Shown piece after piece: positions 1 through 10,858 of a stretch of 64,000 bases of DNA; the first letter of the stretch is position 1, and each line of letters begins with the position of its first letter. The stretch is from Bathynomus jamesi (taxonomy: Eukaryota; Arthropoda; Malacostraca; Isopoda; Cirolanidae). The translations under genes and the position numbers were made by a program. The notes under the pieces are model-generated. The model did no database searches and was not told where the DNA came from. It worked only from the letters and a program-made list of their open reading frames with translations. The DNA lies in assembly GCA_023014485.1 (NCBI GenBank), contig JAJOZX010000877.1:186001-250000 (forward strand). Direction: 5' to 3'.

Positions 1-240
1 TCATGACTACTCTGTCATAGTAAATAACCTTATTATGACTTAGGTAGTAGTGGTAATTCTGAGTGGCGGCCTCTAGCCACATACGTTAAACCTATCAGTG
101 CGTCTAAGACCAGACTCTTCTGTTTCTGTCAATTCATTGTTAGTTTAAGGTATTTTGCTCTTTGTCTTTCTAGGTCTAGGGCATTAAAATAAATATTTGA
201 GTTTGTGTTTAGCATTTCCTCCTCCCTTCGTAATTCCCCA
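1..240. other. Unassigned flank
   Basis: No gene or repeat was recognised here. It adjoins a repeat whose second copy lies at 39546-40104; the homology stops near 241. Confidence 0.4.
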
Positions 241-763
241 CCCAACCTCGTTTCCTTCGACATAGCAACGCTTACCTCCATCCTCATTCCACTTCCTTCA
301 TTAAACCTATTATCGCTTTTACTGTCCCTTCCTTCCATCCTTCAATGCCAGCGTTCTTAAACCTAGCACATAAATTATATAATATGGAATCTAACACCTT
401 AGATCTCTACGCATTCATGTTACTTGAAGACGCTGTGTCTTAGGGGAATCTAAGTGTTGAGAGTGGGCTTGAGGGGTAGTCTATAGATTATTACAGATGA
501 CCTTGAACGCTCCAACTATTTAAAAATGATTATTTATTACGCACATCATATGGCATAATACACACATGAATTTAAGTATCTCTTACACTATAGGAATGGA
601 ATTGAATCCTACCAGAGTTAAAAAGTCGCAAAATATGATAGATTAGTTTGTATTAAGAGGTCACTAAGAGAAAAGGATTTGGAGTAGAGCGGAAGGCAGA
701 GAGTATATTTTCTCGAGTTTCGGTTATTATTAACGTTATATGGATACATTGCCATGCGGTGTG

Positions 764-766
<3 letters not shown>
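241..766 (-). repeat. Dispersed repeat, copy A (inverted relative to 39546-40104)
   Basis: The reverse complement of this stretch matches 39546-40104 over about 520 bp. Copy A lacks about 30 bp found in copy B just inside the microsatellite edge. Both copies end at the motif TGATCACACCGCAT against a (TC)n/(AG)n microsatellite. A short open frame inside (129-338, minus) has a counterpart in copy B but diverges where the repeat ends, so I do not treat it as a gene. Probably a piece of an unidentified mobile element. Confidence 0.7.

Positions 767-804
<38 letters not shown>
767..804. repeat. (AG)n microsatellite
   Basis: Uninterrupted AG dinucleotide run between repeat copy A and the 3' end of the first CR1-like LINE. 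Confidence 0.97.
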
Positions 805-806
<2 letters not shown>

Positions 807-1131
807 ACAAGGAGTTACAAGGACAAGAGGAAGCCTCAAAGACCTTTCGGTCCACTCTGGGAGGTTCCTGTTATTAAAAGTTTATTTTTCTTTCAACTAT
901 CCTAGCAGTAGTAGAAAACTGGATAGAAAAGTAGAAGGCTCTCTCCCCACCCTCCGCTCCCTCCCTGCCAGAGGCAGGTACGGAAAAAGGTTGAAGAAAA
1001 TACCTTGACCCTGGAAAAGTAGCCAAGGAAATTTTACAGGAAAGTGGAGAATATATAAATAGCTCTATATTTAGCTTGCTCACAGAGACACCGTGCAAGC
1101 GAACTCCTGCAGAGTTTTCTTATGTTTAATC

Positions 1132-2676
1132 TTAAACTATGAGAGTATTCAGTACTTTGTCTAGCCTATTTTTAAACACATTTACACTTTGACTGGAAAC
1201 AACCTCTGAGGGAAGTTGGTTCCAGATATTAACTATTTTATAGGAAAAGAAATTTCCGCAGACAGAGGTCCTAAATGTCTTTAGTTCCAGTTTAAACCCA
1301 TTATTTCTTGTCGGATTGGCATTAAGTGAGAATAAGTTTCTGTAATCTACCCTGTCTATTCCTTTGAGCATCTTGAAGACTTGAATAAGCTGACCCCGCA
1401 ACCTCCTCGTCTCTAAGCTAAACAGATTTAGGCGCTCCAATCTCCGTTGGTAGCTTTGCATTCTCATTGAAGGGATCAATTTTGTAGCCCTTGCTTGTAC
1501 TCTTTCTAACCTTTCTATGTCCTTCCTGAGGGATGGAGACCAAAACTGCGCACAGTATTCCAGTTGAGGTCTGACTAGAGAATTATAAGAGACATTACAG
1601 TCTCCTTGTTCCGAAACTGGAACTGTCTTTTAATATAACCTAATAATTTTAAGGCCCTCTTTTCGACTTCTGCACAGTGCTTCGACGGTTTCAGATCGTT
1701 GCTGATATAGACTCCCAAGTCTTTCTCTAGATCGGTCTCAGTCAAGTTCCTTCCCAAGAGAGAGTAATTTTATAACCTATGTGCATTACCTTACATTTGT
1801 CCAAGTTGAATGGCATCTGCCAAGTAGCAGACCATTCGCCCAACCTGTCAAGATCGTTCTGAAGCGTTCTTACGCCCTCCTCAGTACCTACACTACTTCC
1901 TAATTTCGTATCGTCTGCAAATTTGGAGATTGCACTTAGAAGCCCGACGTCTATATCGTTAATATAGATGATAAAAAGTAAAGGACCCAGAACGGAACCC
2001 TGTGGGACACCACTGGTGACGGCGCCCACTCCGAAGCCACTCCATTTATTACCACTCTCTGCTTTCTATCTTTTAACCAATCCTCAATCCAGTTGGAAAC
2101 GAGCCCGGTGATTCCTAGTCCTTTGACTTTAGCTATCAATCTAGCGTGAGGGACTTTGTCAAAGGCTTTTTGAAAGTCGAGATACACTATATCTATTGCC
2201 CTACTTGCATCGTACAGTGTATGCATATTATGGAAAAACTCTAACAGGTTTGTCAGACAGGATCTATGTCGCCTAAATCCATGTTGAGAATAAAAAATTA
2301 GATTGTTAGATTCAAGGTGATACAATACATACTGTTGTATAATGATGGATTCCAACAGTTTGCCGACAACTGATGTTAAACTGATCGGGCGATAATTACA
2401 AGGATTTTCCCTATCACCCTTTTTAAAGATAGGTGTTACATTTGCTAACTTCCAGTCGGTTGGAACTTTCCCTAACTCGATTGATTGTTTGAATATGGTT
2501 ACTAAGTCGTCAACAACATTGTGGCTAACCTCTTTTAATACCCTTGGAAGAAATAAGTCGGGGCCAGGTGATTTGTATTTGTTCATCTTATCAATTAATT
2601 GCTGTACCTCATTTCTCGTAAAACTTATGGTCTCTACGGGATGGTCACCGTCATATGTAATCCGAGGACTTGGCAC
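1132..2676 (-). pseudogene. LINE reverse transcriptase and C-terminal region, frameshifted
   Basis: The RT is spread over four frames. 1951-2676 carries the N-terminal fingers and palm (YKSPGPD, FKKGD, NYRPISLTSV, HGFRRHRSC, LDFQKAFDKVPH). 1742-2029 carries [14 protein letters not shown] and the catalytic FADD in KFADDTKL. 1575-1757 carries the TDLEKDLGV segment. 1132-1479 carries the C-terminal region typical of CR1/L2-type RTs (FSLETRRLRGQL, NPTRNNG, TSVCGNFFSYKI). Frame changes occur near 2000, 1750 and 1570. The enzyme would copy LINE RNA at the nicked target. Confidence 0.88.
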
Positions 2677-2829
2677 TTCTACTGTGCCTTCCTCCGTGAA
2701 GACTGTAACGAAGAACTCGTTTAACGTATTAGCTATATCTTTATCACCGAATTTCAGTACGCCATTTCTATCTTTTAAGGGGCCTACAGAATTTTTAATT
2801 GGCTTTCTGCTATTAACATGGGCAAAAAA

Positions 2830-3864
2830 TTATTTAGGGTTAACTTTACAGAGTGAGGCAACTCTAGCTTCTTCATCACGTTTGGCTGATCTAATTAAGG
2901 ACTTAACCCTCCTACGTAGGTTTATATAGTTTTCTGAATTAGTGTGGTTGAAATGCGACTTAAGTAGTTTGTAGGCTCTATTTCTTCCTGTAATAGCACT
3001 GCTAATTTCGTTGTTAAACCATTTCGGTGACTTTGTTGACAAGGAAACCATTTTAGTGGGTATAAAAGTGTTCTGTAATATTCTAAATTGACCCCTATAT
3101 GAGCTCCAGGTGACATTGACATCCTCACTTATTAGAACTTCAAGTGTGTCTAAACTACTTTGGAAGCTTTCAAAATTTGCTCTCGAGAAATCCAGTCTTT
3201 CACGAGTCTTTTCGCGTGTATTAACTGGAACCCTGAGGTCAAACCTAATCAAATTATGATCGCTGTTACTTAAATTTTCACCAATAGTCAGGTTAGAGAC
3301 TAGGTCATCTTCGTTCGTGAATATGAGGTCTAGTTTATTATTACCCCTAGTAGGCCCGTCAACCCATTGACTTAATAAGTTATCATCGGCAAATTCCAAC
3401 AGTCTTGAACCCTCAGCATCAGCTGTTTTGTTTTCCCAATTTACATTACCACAATTAAAATCACCAAAAATCACACTGATCTTATTATTCACTATTCTGC
3501 TTAATTTGTTATACAAGTTTATATCCTTATCCACGGGGTAGTGAGGTGGTCTATATACTAGAAGTAGCTGCACTACTTTATTATTTAGGTTTAGATCAAT
3601 TCCCAACATTTCATGAGCAGATACGATATTACTGTTTACCGGGTGCAGGGAGTCCCGAGCATACAAAAGTACACCGCCGCCTTTCCTTCCGTTCCTATCT
3701 TTGTGAAACATTTTGTAACCTATCATTTCAAATTCTCCTACAAAATCCCTTGATTCAGAATGAATCCAGGATTCCGTTATTCCGATGATATCAAAGTTCT
3801 CAGTTTTGACAAGCGCTATAAATTCCATTAGTTTGTTTCTAATTGACCTAGCATTGAAGAGCAC
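2830..3864 (-). CDS. LINE apurinic-type endonuclease domain (part of ORF2)
   Basis: An open frame of 344 codons with the order of an exonuclease-endonuclease-phosphatase domain: start LFNARSIRNK, then TESWIHSESRDF, KGGGVLLYARD, VYRPPHYP, GDFNCGNVNW, LDLIFTNEDDLV and the terminal SDHNLIRFDLR. These include the usual Asn, Glu, Asp and His positions. The nuclease nicks target DNA for reverse transcription. The frame runs past the domain into the EN-RT linker (ITGRNRAYKLLK, RVASLCKVNPK). The start shown is only the first Met; the real ORF probably joins the esterase part upstream. The domain looks intact although the RT downstream is broken. Confidence 0.85.
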   Translation of the reverse strand: MLFNARSIRNKLMEFIALVKTENFDIIGITESWIHSESRDFVGEFEMIGYKMFHKDRNGRKGGGVLLYARDSLHPVNSNIVSAHEMLGIDLNLNNKVVQLLLVYRPPHYPVDKDINLYNKLSRIVNNKISVIFGDFNCGNVNWENKTADAEGSRLLEFADDNLLSQWVDGPTRGNNKLDLIFTNEDDLVSNLTIGENLSNSDHNLIRFDLRVPVNTREKTRERLDFSRANFESFQSSLDTLEVLISEDVNVTWSSYRGQFRILQNTFIPTKMVSLSTKSPKWFNNEISSAITGRNRAYKLLKSHFNHTNSENYINLRRRVKSLIRSAKRDEEARVASLCKVNPK

Positions 3865-3935
3865 AGTTTTGAGTGATTTTAAGTTGTGATTTTTCCTAAC
3901 TGGCCTGAGTCGTTTCCCGACGCAGTTGAACTAAC

Positions 3936-4205
3936 TACTGGGGGAGTGGGACTAACTGCTGTTGGAGGGGGACTAACTACTGTTGGAGGGGGACTAACTG
4001 CTGTTGGAGGGGGACTAACTGCTGTTGGAGGGGGACTAACTGCTGTTGGAGGGGGACTAACTGCTGTTGGAGGGGAACTAACTACTGTTGGAGGGGACTA
4101 ACTGCTGGGGGACTAACTGCTGGGGGAGGGGACTAACTGCTGGGGGAGGAGGACTAACTGCTGGGGGAGGAGGACCGACTGCTGGGGGAGTAGGTTTAAC
4201 TGTTT
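3936..4205. repeat. Coding minisatellite (GGGGGACTAACTGCTGTTGGA-type, about 21 bp units)
   Basis: About a dozen tandem units of roughly 14-21 bp, read on the minus strand as a proline-rich linker (PPPPAVSPPPPAVSP) between the esterase-like and endonuclease parts of the LINE. Units differ in length (ctgctgttggaggggg versus ctgctgggggagg), so copy changes can shift the frame. Confidence 0.85.
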
Positions 4206-4671
4206 GGGGAGCAGGATCAATTGCTGGTTTGGGGGGTCCTAGTTTAAAAAGATTATACAAATTAATGTTCAGTAAATCACCAAACTTCTTTTTCCCCTTC
4301 TGGTTAAAATGTATCCCGTCCGAACCAAAGTATTCCCCATTTCCGTAGAATGTAGGCCAAAAATCGACAAACTTTAGGCCTTTTCCATCACACATGCGTT
4401 TAACTCTTTTATTTATGCTAATGACTTTATTTAGAGTATAGTCACTAGCACGCATTCGAGGGAGAATTCCTACGACCATACCCATGTCTGTCCTATCCCT
4501 AACCTTGTCAGTTAGGTTCTTGAATTCTATTATAATGGACTCTGTCTGCCCTCCTGTCCCTCCCAGAAAAACGTCATTGCCACCAACATGGACAATGATA
4601 GGGCAACTCTTATTCTTAATATTAATTTTGCCTAATTCCCTATTAATTATCTGGCTTGTGGCATCCTATTA

Positions 4672-4672
<1 letters not shown>
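4078..4672 (-). pseudogene. SGNH/GDSL esterase-like domain of LINE (partial) plus proline-rich tail
   Basis: The minus frame is open from the truncation at 4672 to a stop at 4078. It carries a block III signature (HVGGNDVFLGG) and a block V signature (SDGIHFNQKGKKKF, Asp and His of the catalytic set). Block I with the nucleophilic Ser is lost to 5' truncation. SGNH esterases are known in ORF1 of CR1-group LINEs. The frame then enters PPPPAV repeats encoded by the minisatellite at 3936-4205 and ends there. It is not in frame with the endonuclease at 3864 in this copy. Confidence 0.75.
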
Positions 4673-4722
<50 letters not shown>

Positions 4723-6055
4723 ACACACAGAGACACAGAGACATACAGAGACAGAGACACAGAGACACAGAGACACACAGAGAGAGAGAGACACAGAGAT
4801 AGAGAGACAGAGACACACAGAGACACACAGAGACAGAGACACAGAGACAGAGACACACAGAGACACAGAGAGACAGAGACACAGAGACAGAGACACAGAG
4901 ACAGAGAGACAGAGACAGAGACACACAGACAGAGAGACAGAGACACAGAGACAGAGACACACAGAGACACAGACACACAGAGACACAGAGACAGACGAAG
5001 ACACAGAGACACACAGACAGAGACACACAGAGACAGAGAGACACACAGAGACACACAGACACAAAGAGACACACAGAGATAGAGACACAGAGACACAGAG
5101 ACAGAGACACACAGAGACAGAGAGACAGAGACACACAGACAGAGAGACCGAGAGACAGAGAGACACACACAGACACACAGAGACAGAGACACACAGAGAC
5201 ACACAGAGACAAGAGAGACAGAGACACAGAGACAGAGACACACAGAGAGACAGAGAGACACACAAAGACAGAGAGACAGCGAGGCACACAGAGACACAGA
5301 CACACAGAGACACACAGAGACACAGACACACAGAGACACAGAGACACAGAGACACAAAGACAGAGACAGAGACACAGAGACAGAGACACAGAGAGACAGA
5401 CACAGAGAGACAGACACACACACACACAGAGACAGAGAGACACACAGAGACAGAGAGACACACACAGACACACACAGACAGAGAGACACAGAGACACACA
5501 GAGACACAGAGAGACAGAGACACAGAGAGAGAGACAGAGACAGAGACACAGAGACAGAGACAGAGACACAGAGAGACCGAGAGACAGAGAGACACACACA
5601 GACACACAGAGACAGAGAGATACAGAGACACACAGAGACACAGAGAGACAGGGACACACAGAGACAAGAGAGACAGAGACACAAAGACACAGAGACAGAG
5701 AGACAGAGACACACAGAGAGACACAGAGACAGAGAGACACACAGAGACACAGAGACAGAGAGACACACAGAGACACAGACACACAGAGACACACAGAGAC
5801 ACAGACACAGAGACACAGAGAGACACAGACACAGAGACAGCGACAGAGACACAGAGACACAGAGACACACAGAGACAGAGAGACAGAGACACAGAGACAC
5901 AGAGAGACAGAGACACACACACAGAGACAGAGAGACAGAGAGACACACAGAGACAGAGAGACACACAGAGACACACAGACACACAGAGACACAGACACAC
6001 AGAGACACAGAGAGACAGAGATACAGAGACACAGAGACACAGACACAGAGACAGA
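4670..6055. repeat. 1.4 kb CAGAGA/CACAGAGA minisatellite
   Basis: Almost pure mixture of GAGA, CACA and CAGAGA units with no unique sequence. On the minus strand it has no stop in any frame, so it yields three overlapping spurious frames of more than 440 codons made of Cys, Leu, Ser and Val. It separates the two CR1-like LINEs and abuts the 5' end of one and the 3' end of the other. Low-complexity DNA, not coding. Confidence 0.95.
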
Positions 6056-6157
6056 GTTACAAGGAGTTACAAGGAAAAGATGTACCTCAAAAGGCCTTGC
6101 GGCCCATACCGAGGAGGTACCAATGGCAACCGGTGTCACGGAAAATTTTCTACACAC

Positions 6158-7765
6158 TCAAATAGTGTGCAAGATGTGGTCTAACCTCTTCTTGAACTGA
6201 TCCACAGAGGAACTGTTCACAATCTCTGAAGGTAACCTGTTCCACGTGTTACAGATCTTATACATAAAGTAATTCCCACACACACTAGTCCTAAACCGTT
6301 TCAAATCCAACTTCCAACCATTGTTGCGAGTTGGGTTATCATTTAAACTAAACATGCTACTAAAATCGACATCGTTGAACATGTGTAAGAACTTGAAAAC
6401 CTCGATGAGTTGACCGCGAAGCCTCCGAGTTTCCAGCGAAAACAAGTTCAGGGCGCGTAACTGTCGATTGTAGCCATATGCCTAACGGAAGGGATTAACT
6501 TTGTGGCCCTCTCCTGTACTCGCTCCAGCCTCTCAATATCTTTCCTGAGGGTGGGCGACCAGAACTGCACAGCATACTCCAGGTGCGGCCGAACCAGGGA
6601 ATTGTACAGAGAGAGCACAATCTCCTTGTTCTGAAATCGAAATTGCCTCCTGATATAACCCAACAGCTTCTGGGCTTTCTTTTCCACCTCTACGCACTGT
6701 TTCGTAAACTTAAGGTCGCTGCTAATTAGCACACCCAAGTCCTTTTCCAAATCAGTCGCCTCGATATTACTCCCCAACATCGAATAGTCCGACTTGGGAT
6801 TGGCGTGGCCAATGTGCATCACCTTGCATTTACCCAAGGTAAACGGCATTTGCCATTTTTCGGACCACTCTCCTATCCTACCTAGGTCCGCACGCAGTTC
6901 CTCGATCGCCTCCGGCGTCCCAACTTTCGCCCCAAGCTTGGTGTCATCAGCGAATTTGGCGATCCGGCTGACGATGCCACCGTCTATATCATTTATGTAA
7001 ATGATAAACAACAGCGGCCCCAAAACGGAACCCTGAGGAACCCCGCTAGTGACCGAGGCCCAACCCGAACTAGCCCCTTTAATTACAACCCTCTGCCGCC
7101 TATTCTTCAGCCAATTTTCAATCTACCTACCTACTTCCCCACCGATACCCAGCGCGCGCACTTTCGCCAATAGCCAGCGGTGAGGTACCTTATCAAAGGC
7201 TTTCTGAAAGTCGAGATAAAGTATATCAGTCGACCCTACTCTTATCATACTCACTCAACATGACGTGGAAAAACTCGAGCAAGTTGGTGAGACACGACCT
7301 ATGCCGTCTAAACCCATGTTGGGAGTCCCCAAGCAGCTTGTAGGAATCCAAATGGTCAACGATCCTATCCGCTATTATCCCCTCTAATAATTTACCTACA
7401 ACTGAAGTGAGACTAATGGGACGATAGTTCCCTGGACTTTCGTGACCCCCTTTCTTAAAGATAGGGATCACTTTGGCTTCCCTCCAGTCACCAGGCACCT
7501 GGCCCGTCTCCAACGATTTGTTGATGACTGTAGCCAGGTGGGGAGCCACCTGGTCGCGCACCTCCTGCAACACACTGGGGAGAAACTGGTCTGGCCCAGG
7601 AGCCTTAAACGCGCTCAGTTTGTCTATTCTATCGGCAACGACTGTCGCGGTACATCGAACACTATCCAGGCCAGCACCTTCGTGCCTCACGCCTGGCTCG
7701 GGGATAATGCGGGTGTCCTCCCTGGTGAACACTCCCGCAAAGTACTCATTAAGCACATTTAACAT
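6158..7765 (-). pseudogene. LINE reverse transcriptase, copy 2, broken
   Basis: 7226-7765 carries SAFKAPGPDQ, FKKGGHESPGNYRPISLTSV and HGFRRHRSC. A frameshift near 7230 follows, then an in-frame stop near 7130 at a Trp position of the related copy (WIEDW). 6448-7023 carries [13 protein letters not shown], the catalytic FADD in KFADDTKLG and the C-terminal palm. 6158-6445 carries the C-terminal MFSLETRRLRGQL region in another frame. At least three lesions, so inactive. Confidence 0.88.
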
Positions 7766-8855
7766 AACTGAAGAACTCCTTAGGGTTCCCCTTGCAGAGG
7801 CTTGCCACCCGTAGTTCTTCGTTACGTTTCGCTAGCCTAACCTTCGCCTTCACTTCCCTACACAGGCGGACATACGCTTCAGTGTTCTCATGGGAACAAT
7901 TGGCCTTCGCCCTCCTATACGCTACTTTCCTATTTCGGATAGCCGAAGCGATGTCACGATTGAACCACTTAGGCTGCGTTGAAGCAGGGGTGACCGGTTT
8001 TGAGGGTATGGCAGCAGACTGCATCACCATAAACTCGTCCCGGAATGCACTCCACACTCGCTCAATATCGCCGCCGCCCTCTAACCCCATCCCACCTACG
8101 CTATCCCTGAGGCTAACAAAGTTCGCCCGCCGGAGATCGAGCTTACTTCCTCTCGAGTTACTACGCTTCACCCGAGGGACGCACACACGGAACCTAATCT
8201 GACCGTGATCACTCCCGCCCAACGATTCGTCAACGGTGAGGCCAGTGACGAGGTTGTCTTCGATCGTGAATACTAAGTCTAGAACGCTTTCGCCTCGTGT
8301 AGGCTCATTGACCCACTGAGTGAGGAAGTTCTCATCAGCAAAGTCAACTAGCCTCCTCCCTTCACCATCAGCAGTCCTGTCTTCCCACTTTATGCCGCGA
8401 CAGTTGAAGTCTCCTAAAACTACACACACCCTATCCCCTAGCAGGCTACTGAGTTCGGTGTACAGGGCTGTATCCTCCTCGAGGAGGAGATGCGGAGGTC
8501 TGTACACCAAGATTAACCTATAGCTCGTCCCTCCCACGTTCAGATCGACGCCAAGCAGCTCCCGTTCCGACCGGTACTGGCAGTCAACCGGACTCACCGT
8601 GTCCCTGACGTATATTAGTACCTCACCCCCCTCCCCACGGGTGCGGTCTTTGCGAAACATTCTATACCCGGGAATTTCGAACTCCCCAACGTAGTCCCTA
8701 CGATCAGTATGAATCCAGGACTCGGTGATAGCAACGATATCCTGGTATTCTGATGCTAAGAGCGCCCGTAGCTCGCAAAACTTATTCCTAATCGACCTAG
8801 CATTAAAGAGCATTGCATGGAGGGAGCCTTCCCTATTCAGACCGCCCCCTAGCAC
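7749..8855 (-). CDS. LINE apurinic-type endonuclease domain, copy 2
   Basis: An open frame of 368 codons with MLFNARSIRNK, TESWIHTDRRDY, VLIYVRDTV, VYRPPHLL, GDFNCRGIKWED, LDLVFTIEDNLV and GGSDHGQIRFR, the motif order of a LINE EEP endonuclease, followed by the EN-RT linker (ASAIRNRKVAYRRAK, RVASLCKGNPKEFFSYV). It matches the frame at 2830-3864 along its length. The upstream part of the frame is the truncated linker; the true start is lost. The frame ends just before the RT frame at 7765, suggesting one further frameshift in ORF2. Confidence 0.85.
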   Translation of the reverse strand: MLGGGLNREGSLHAMLFNARSIRNKFCELRALLASEYQDIVAITESWIHTDRRDYVGEFEIPGYRMFRKDRTRGEGGEVLIYVRDTVSPVDCQYRSERELLGVDLNVGGTSYRLILVYRPPHLLLEEDTALYTELSSLLGDRVCVVLGDFNCRGIKWEDRTADGEGRRLVDFADENFLTQWVNEPTRGESVLDLVFTIEDNLVTGLTVDESLGGSDHGQIRFRVCVPRVKRSNSRGSKLDLRRANFVSLRDSVGGMGLEGGGDIERVWSAFRDEFMVMQSAAIPSKPVTPASTQPKWFNRDIASAIRNRKVAYRRAKANCSHENTEAYVRLCREVKAKVRLAKRNEELRVASLCKGNPKEFFSYVKCA

Positions 8856-8982
8856 GACCCGTTTCCCGAACAGCCAGGGCTGTCGGGAGTTGAAGAGCCC
8901 CTCACTAACGAGGGGGCAACTTCCGCAGGAGCCTGAGCCCCCTCCAACGTAGAAGGAGGGTCACCCACCTGTACCTGGACGC

Positions 8983-8985
<3 letters not shown>

Positions 8986-9057
<72 letters not shown>

Positions 9058-9058
9058 T
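8986..9058. repeat. (GA)n microsatellite
   Basis: GA run with a few interruptions, directly abutting the truncated 5' end of LINE copy 2. Confidence 0.97.
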
Positions 9059-9480
9059 ATTTCTGTTTTAGTTGTGTGTAAATGAACCCTAGAAATGAAC
9101 CCTAGAAGTAATTCACTATTAAGCTAATCTCAACAGAGGACGATCAACTATAACAAGATCTTCGGAGGCAGTCAGACTAGTCAGACTTTGGATTGACCAA
9201 TATTTAACTTAACCATAGGGTTTGTTCCTGGGTTCCGCTATTTTATTGGTCAAGCTTTTTAAGAAATGCATACTTTTATTTGTTCTAGGGTTGTGTGGGC
9301 TGAGCTAGTGATCTTTCTCCTAGAATGTTTGCCGAATTCAAATTTATTGTCAACTTAATCGCTAGAGTGATAAGGTACGTGTGTCTGCTGCACACGCTTT
9401 TGTGTTTTTATACTGCATATTTATCTATCTCAAATATACAACTCGACGTAATTTGTTCAGAGAATAGTTAAGTCAGCTCT
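9059..9480. other. Intergenic sequence, nothing recognised
   Basis: AT-rich sequence without convincing coding or repeat structure. Confidence 0.4.
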
Positions 9481-9496
9481 GTGTGTGTGTGTGTGA

Positions 9497-9546
<50 letters not shown>

Positions 9547-9552
9547 TATGTT

Positions 9553-9641
<89 letters not shown>
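9481..9641. repeat. (TG)n then two (TA)n microsatellites
   Basis: A short TG run leads into TA runs at about 9499-9542 and 9556-9641, separated by gactatgttgg. Confidence 0.95.
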
Positions 9642-9643
<2 letters not shown>

Positions 9644-9679
9644 TAATGCTGATATGACTTAAAACTCTTTGAGATGTGC

Positions 9680-10200
9680 GTAATGATGAAGGGTCTAACA
9701 TTTTCTGGGAGAAAGTACTGTCACTAGGTACTTCCTGGCAGTAAATATGCCCTCACTTCCTCGATTTAGAAGAGTTCCAGCTAGGCTAGAAGAGGGTTGT
9801 GTTCCATCGGAAGACCACCAAGCACCTGAAGGTCTTTACAGAAAGTTAGATTATGAAGCTCTCGATCTCATTATAATGCCCATAACTGACAGATTTAACC
9901 ATGCAGACTGCAAAATGTATGTCCAGTGTAAAGAGTTGTTTCTCAAGGATGCAAAAGGAAGGACATTCACAGTAGAAATAGAGAGTGTAACTTCTTCCGT
10001 ACCAACTTTGTACTCACATGTACCCTTCAACAGTTGATCCTACGTTATGTAGTTACACACAGTACATGCAAACACTGATACCTGGCTAGTAATCTCTCAT
10101 CTCCTCTGTGATCACATAAGCAGAGTTAATTATAGTGATGTGTCCCCCTCAATTACCTGTAGTGAGCGTTCGTTTAGTAGTCTCGTGCGTATTTGAACTG
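9680..10200 (+). pseudogene. hAT-like transposase (ZMYM1-like) C-terminal remnant
   Basis: A 96-codon frame at 9747-10037 contains MPSLPRFRRVPARLEEG and YEALDLIIMPITDRFN, resembling the region after DUF4371 in hAT-derived ZMYM1-like proteins. The upstream frame reads FWEKVLS, also as expected. Further on, 10147-10190 in another frame reads TCSERSFSSLVRI, the hallmark of the hAT C-terminal dimerisation region, followed by a stop. The pieces are in different frames with missing sequence between them, so this is a decayed fragment. The family call rests on remembered motif patterns. Confidence 0.6.
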
Positions 10201-10733
10201 GAAAAAAGAGGTTGAAAATTTAAAGATCTTCATTGCCAATTATTAAGAACTCCAAAATTTATAAGCAATAAGGTACCTTTTGGGGTACTTGTATAATAGG
10301 AATGTTTGGTCGATGGGTCTACAGCTGAATGTGTAGCTGACATGATTTAGTAGAGGTATGATTAGGCGCTCACTTGTTACGTCATCTGTCATCTGTAATG
10401 TATGTTTTCACTAAGAGTAGCTGCTGTCATTTTTGAGGAGAAACCCTGTAAGTAGATGGGGCTTTGTACAACTAAAGTACTCGTTAGCCTCCATATGCGT
10501 CTATTAAAGAGTTGTTTTGCACTCTTGATTGTAAAAGTCTGTAATAGTAGAATACTGGAACATTTGATAATGTTAAGCCGACGAAGCGACTGAGAAAATG
10601 TAAAGACAACGTAATTTATTATGTGAATTGCGTAAAGCCTTTAATTTAGAGGGAAAAATAAAAATATTACTTTGTATACATTAAGGTTAGAATTGTTTCT
10701 TTTAGCTCAGATTTGAAAAATTTGATGATTGCG

Positions 10734-10735
<2 letters not shown>
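10201..10735. other. Intergenic sequence, nothing recognised
   Basis: AT-rich sequence between the hAT remnant and the Penelope-like array. No coding signal seen. Confidence 0.4.

Positions 10736-10782
<47 letters not shown>
10736..10782. repeat. (TA)n microsatellite at the left edge of the PLE array
   Basis: In complete units the array reads cttgagtatatatagtcatgcgg. At this border the TATATA tract inside the unit is expanded into a long TA run and array homology ends. Confidence 0.9.
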
Positions 10783-10784
<2 letters not shown>

Positions 10785-10858
10785 ATGCGGTTTGCTTCTA
10801 CAAGCTTCAATTTAATATTTAGGAGAAATCCAATGACAAGGAGGAATGTAAATGCCAT
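10783..10858 (-). pseudogene. PLE unit, 5' end of ORF only (left border)
   Basis: The start MAFTFLLVIGFLLNIKLKL is recognisable, then homology ends in the TA run. Truncated first copy at the left edge of the array. Confidence 0.85.

Larger units (their letters stand above)
805..4675 (-). mobile_element. CR1-like non-LTR retrotransposon, copy 1 (5'-truncated, broken)
   Basis: Read on the minus strand this LINE holds, in order, an SGNH esterase-like domain, a proline-rich linker, an endonuclease, a reverse transcriptase and a C-terminal region. Its 3' end is a short repeat (plus strand gttacaaggagttacaagg) that fuses with (AG)n. The 5' end stops inside the esterase domain at the CAGAGA minisatellite. 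An esterase domain and short terminal repeats are known for CR1-group elements. Both ends lie in GA-rich microsatellite, as in the related copy at 6056-8985. Frameshifts break the RT, so it should be non-autonomous. Confidence 0.85.
6056..8985 (-). mobile_element. CR1-like non-LTR retrotransposon, copy 2 (5'-truncated, broken)
   Basis: Same family group and orientation as the copy at 805-4675, but clearly diverged in protein sequence. It begins in the linker ahead of the endonuclease (near 8985, against (GA)n) and ends with the same plus-strand 3' motif gttacaaggagttacaagg beside the CAGAGA minisatellite. The 3' UTR shares a hairpin-like segment (aaaaggccttgcggccc) with the matching part of copy 1. 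Both ends lie in GA-rich simple repeat. Confidence 0.85.

Noticed and set aside
4643..6157. Three overlapping minus-strand frames of 443-504 codons rich in Cys, Leu, Ser and Val
   Set aside because: They are produced by the CAGAGA minisatellite, which cannot form stops on that strand; no start context or domain.
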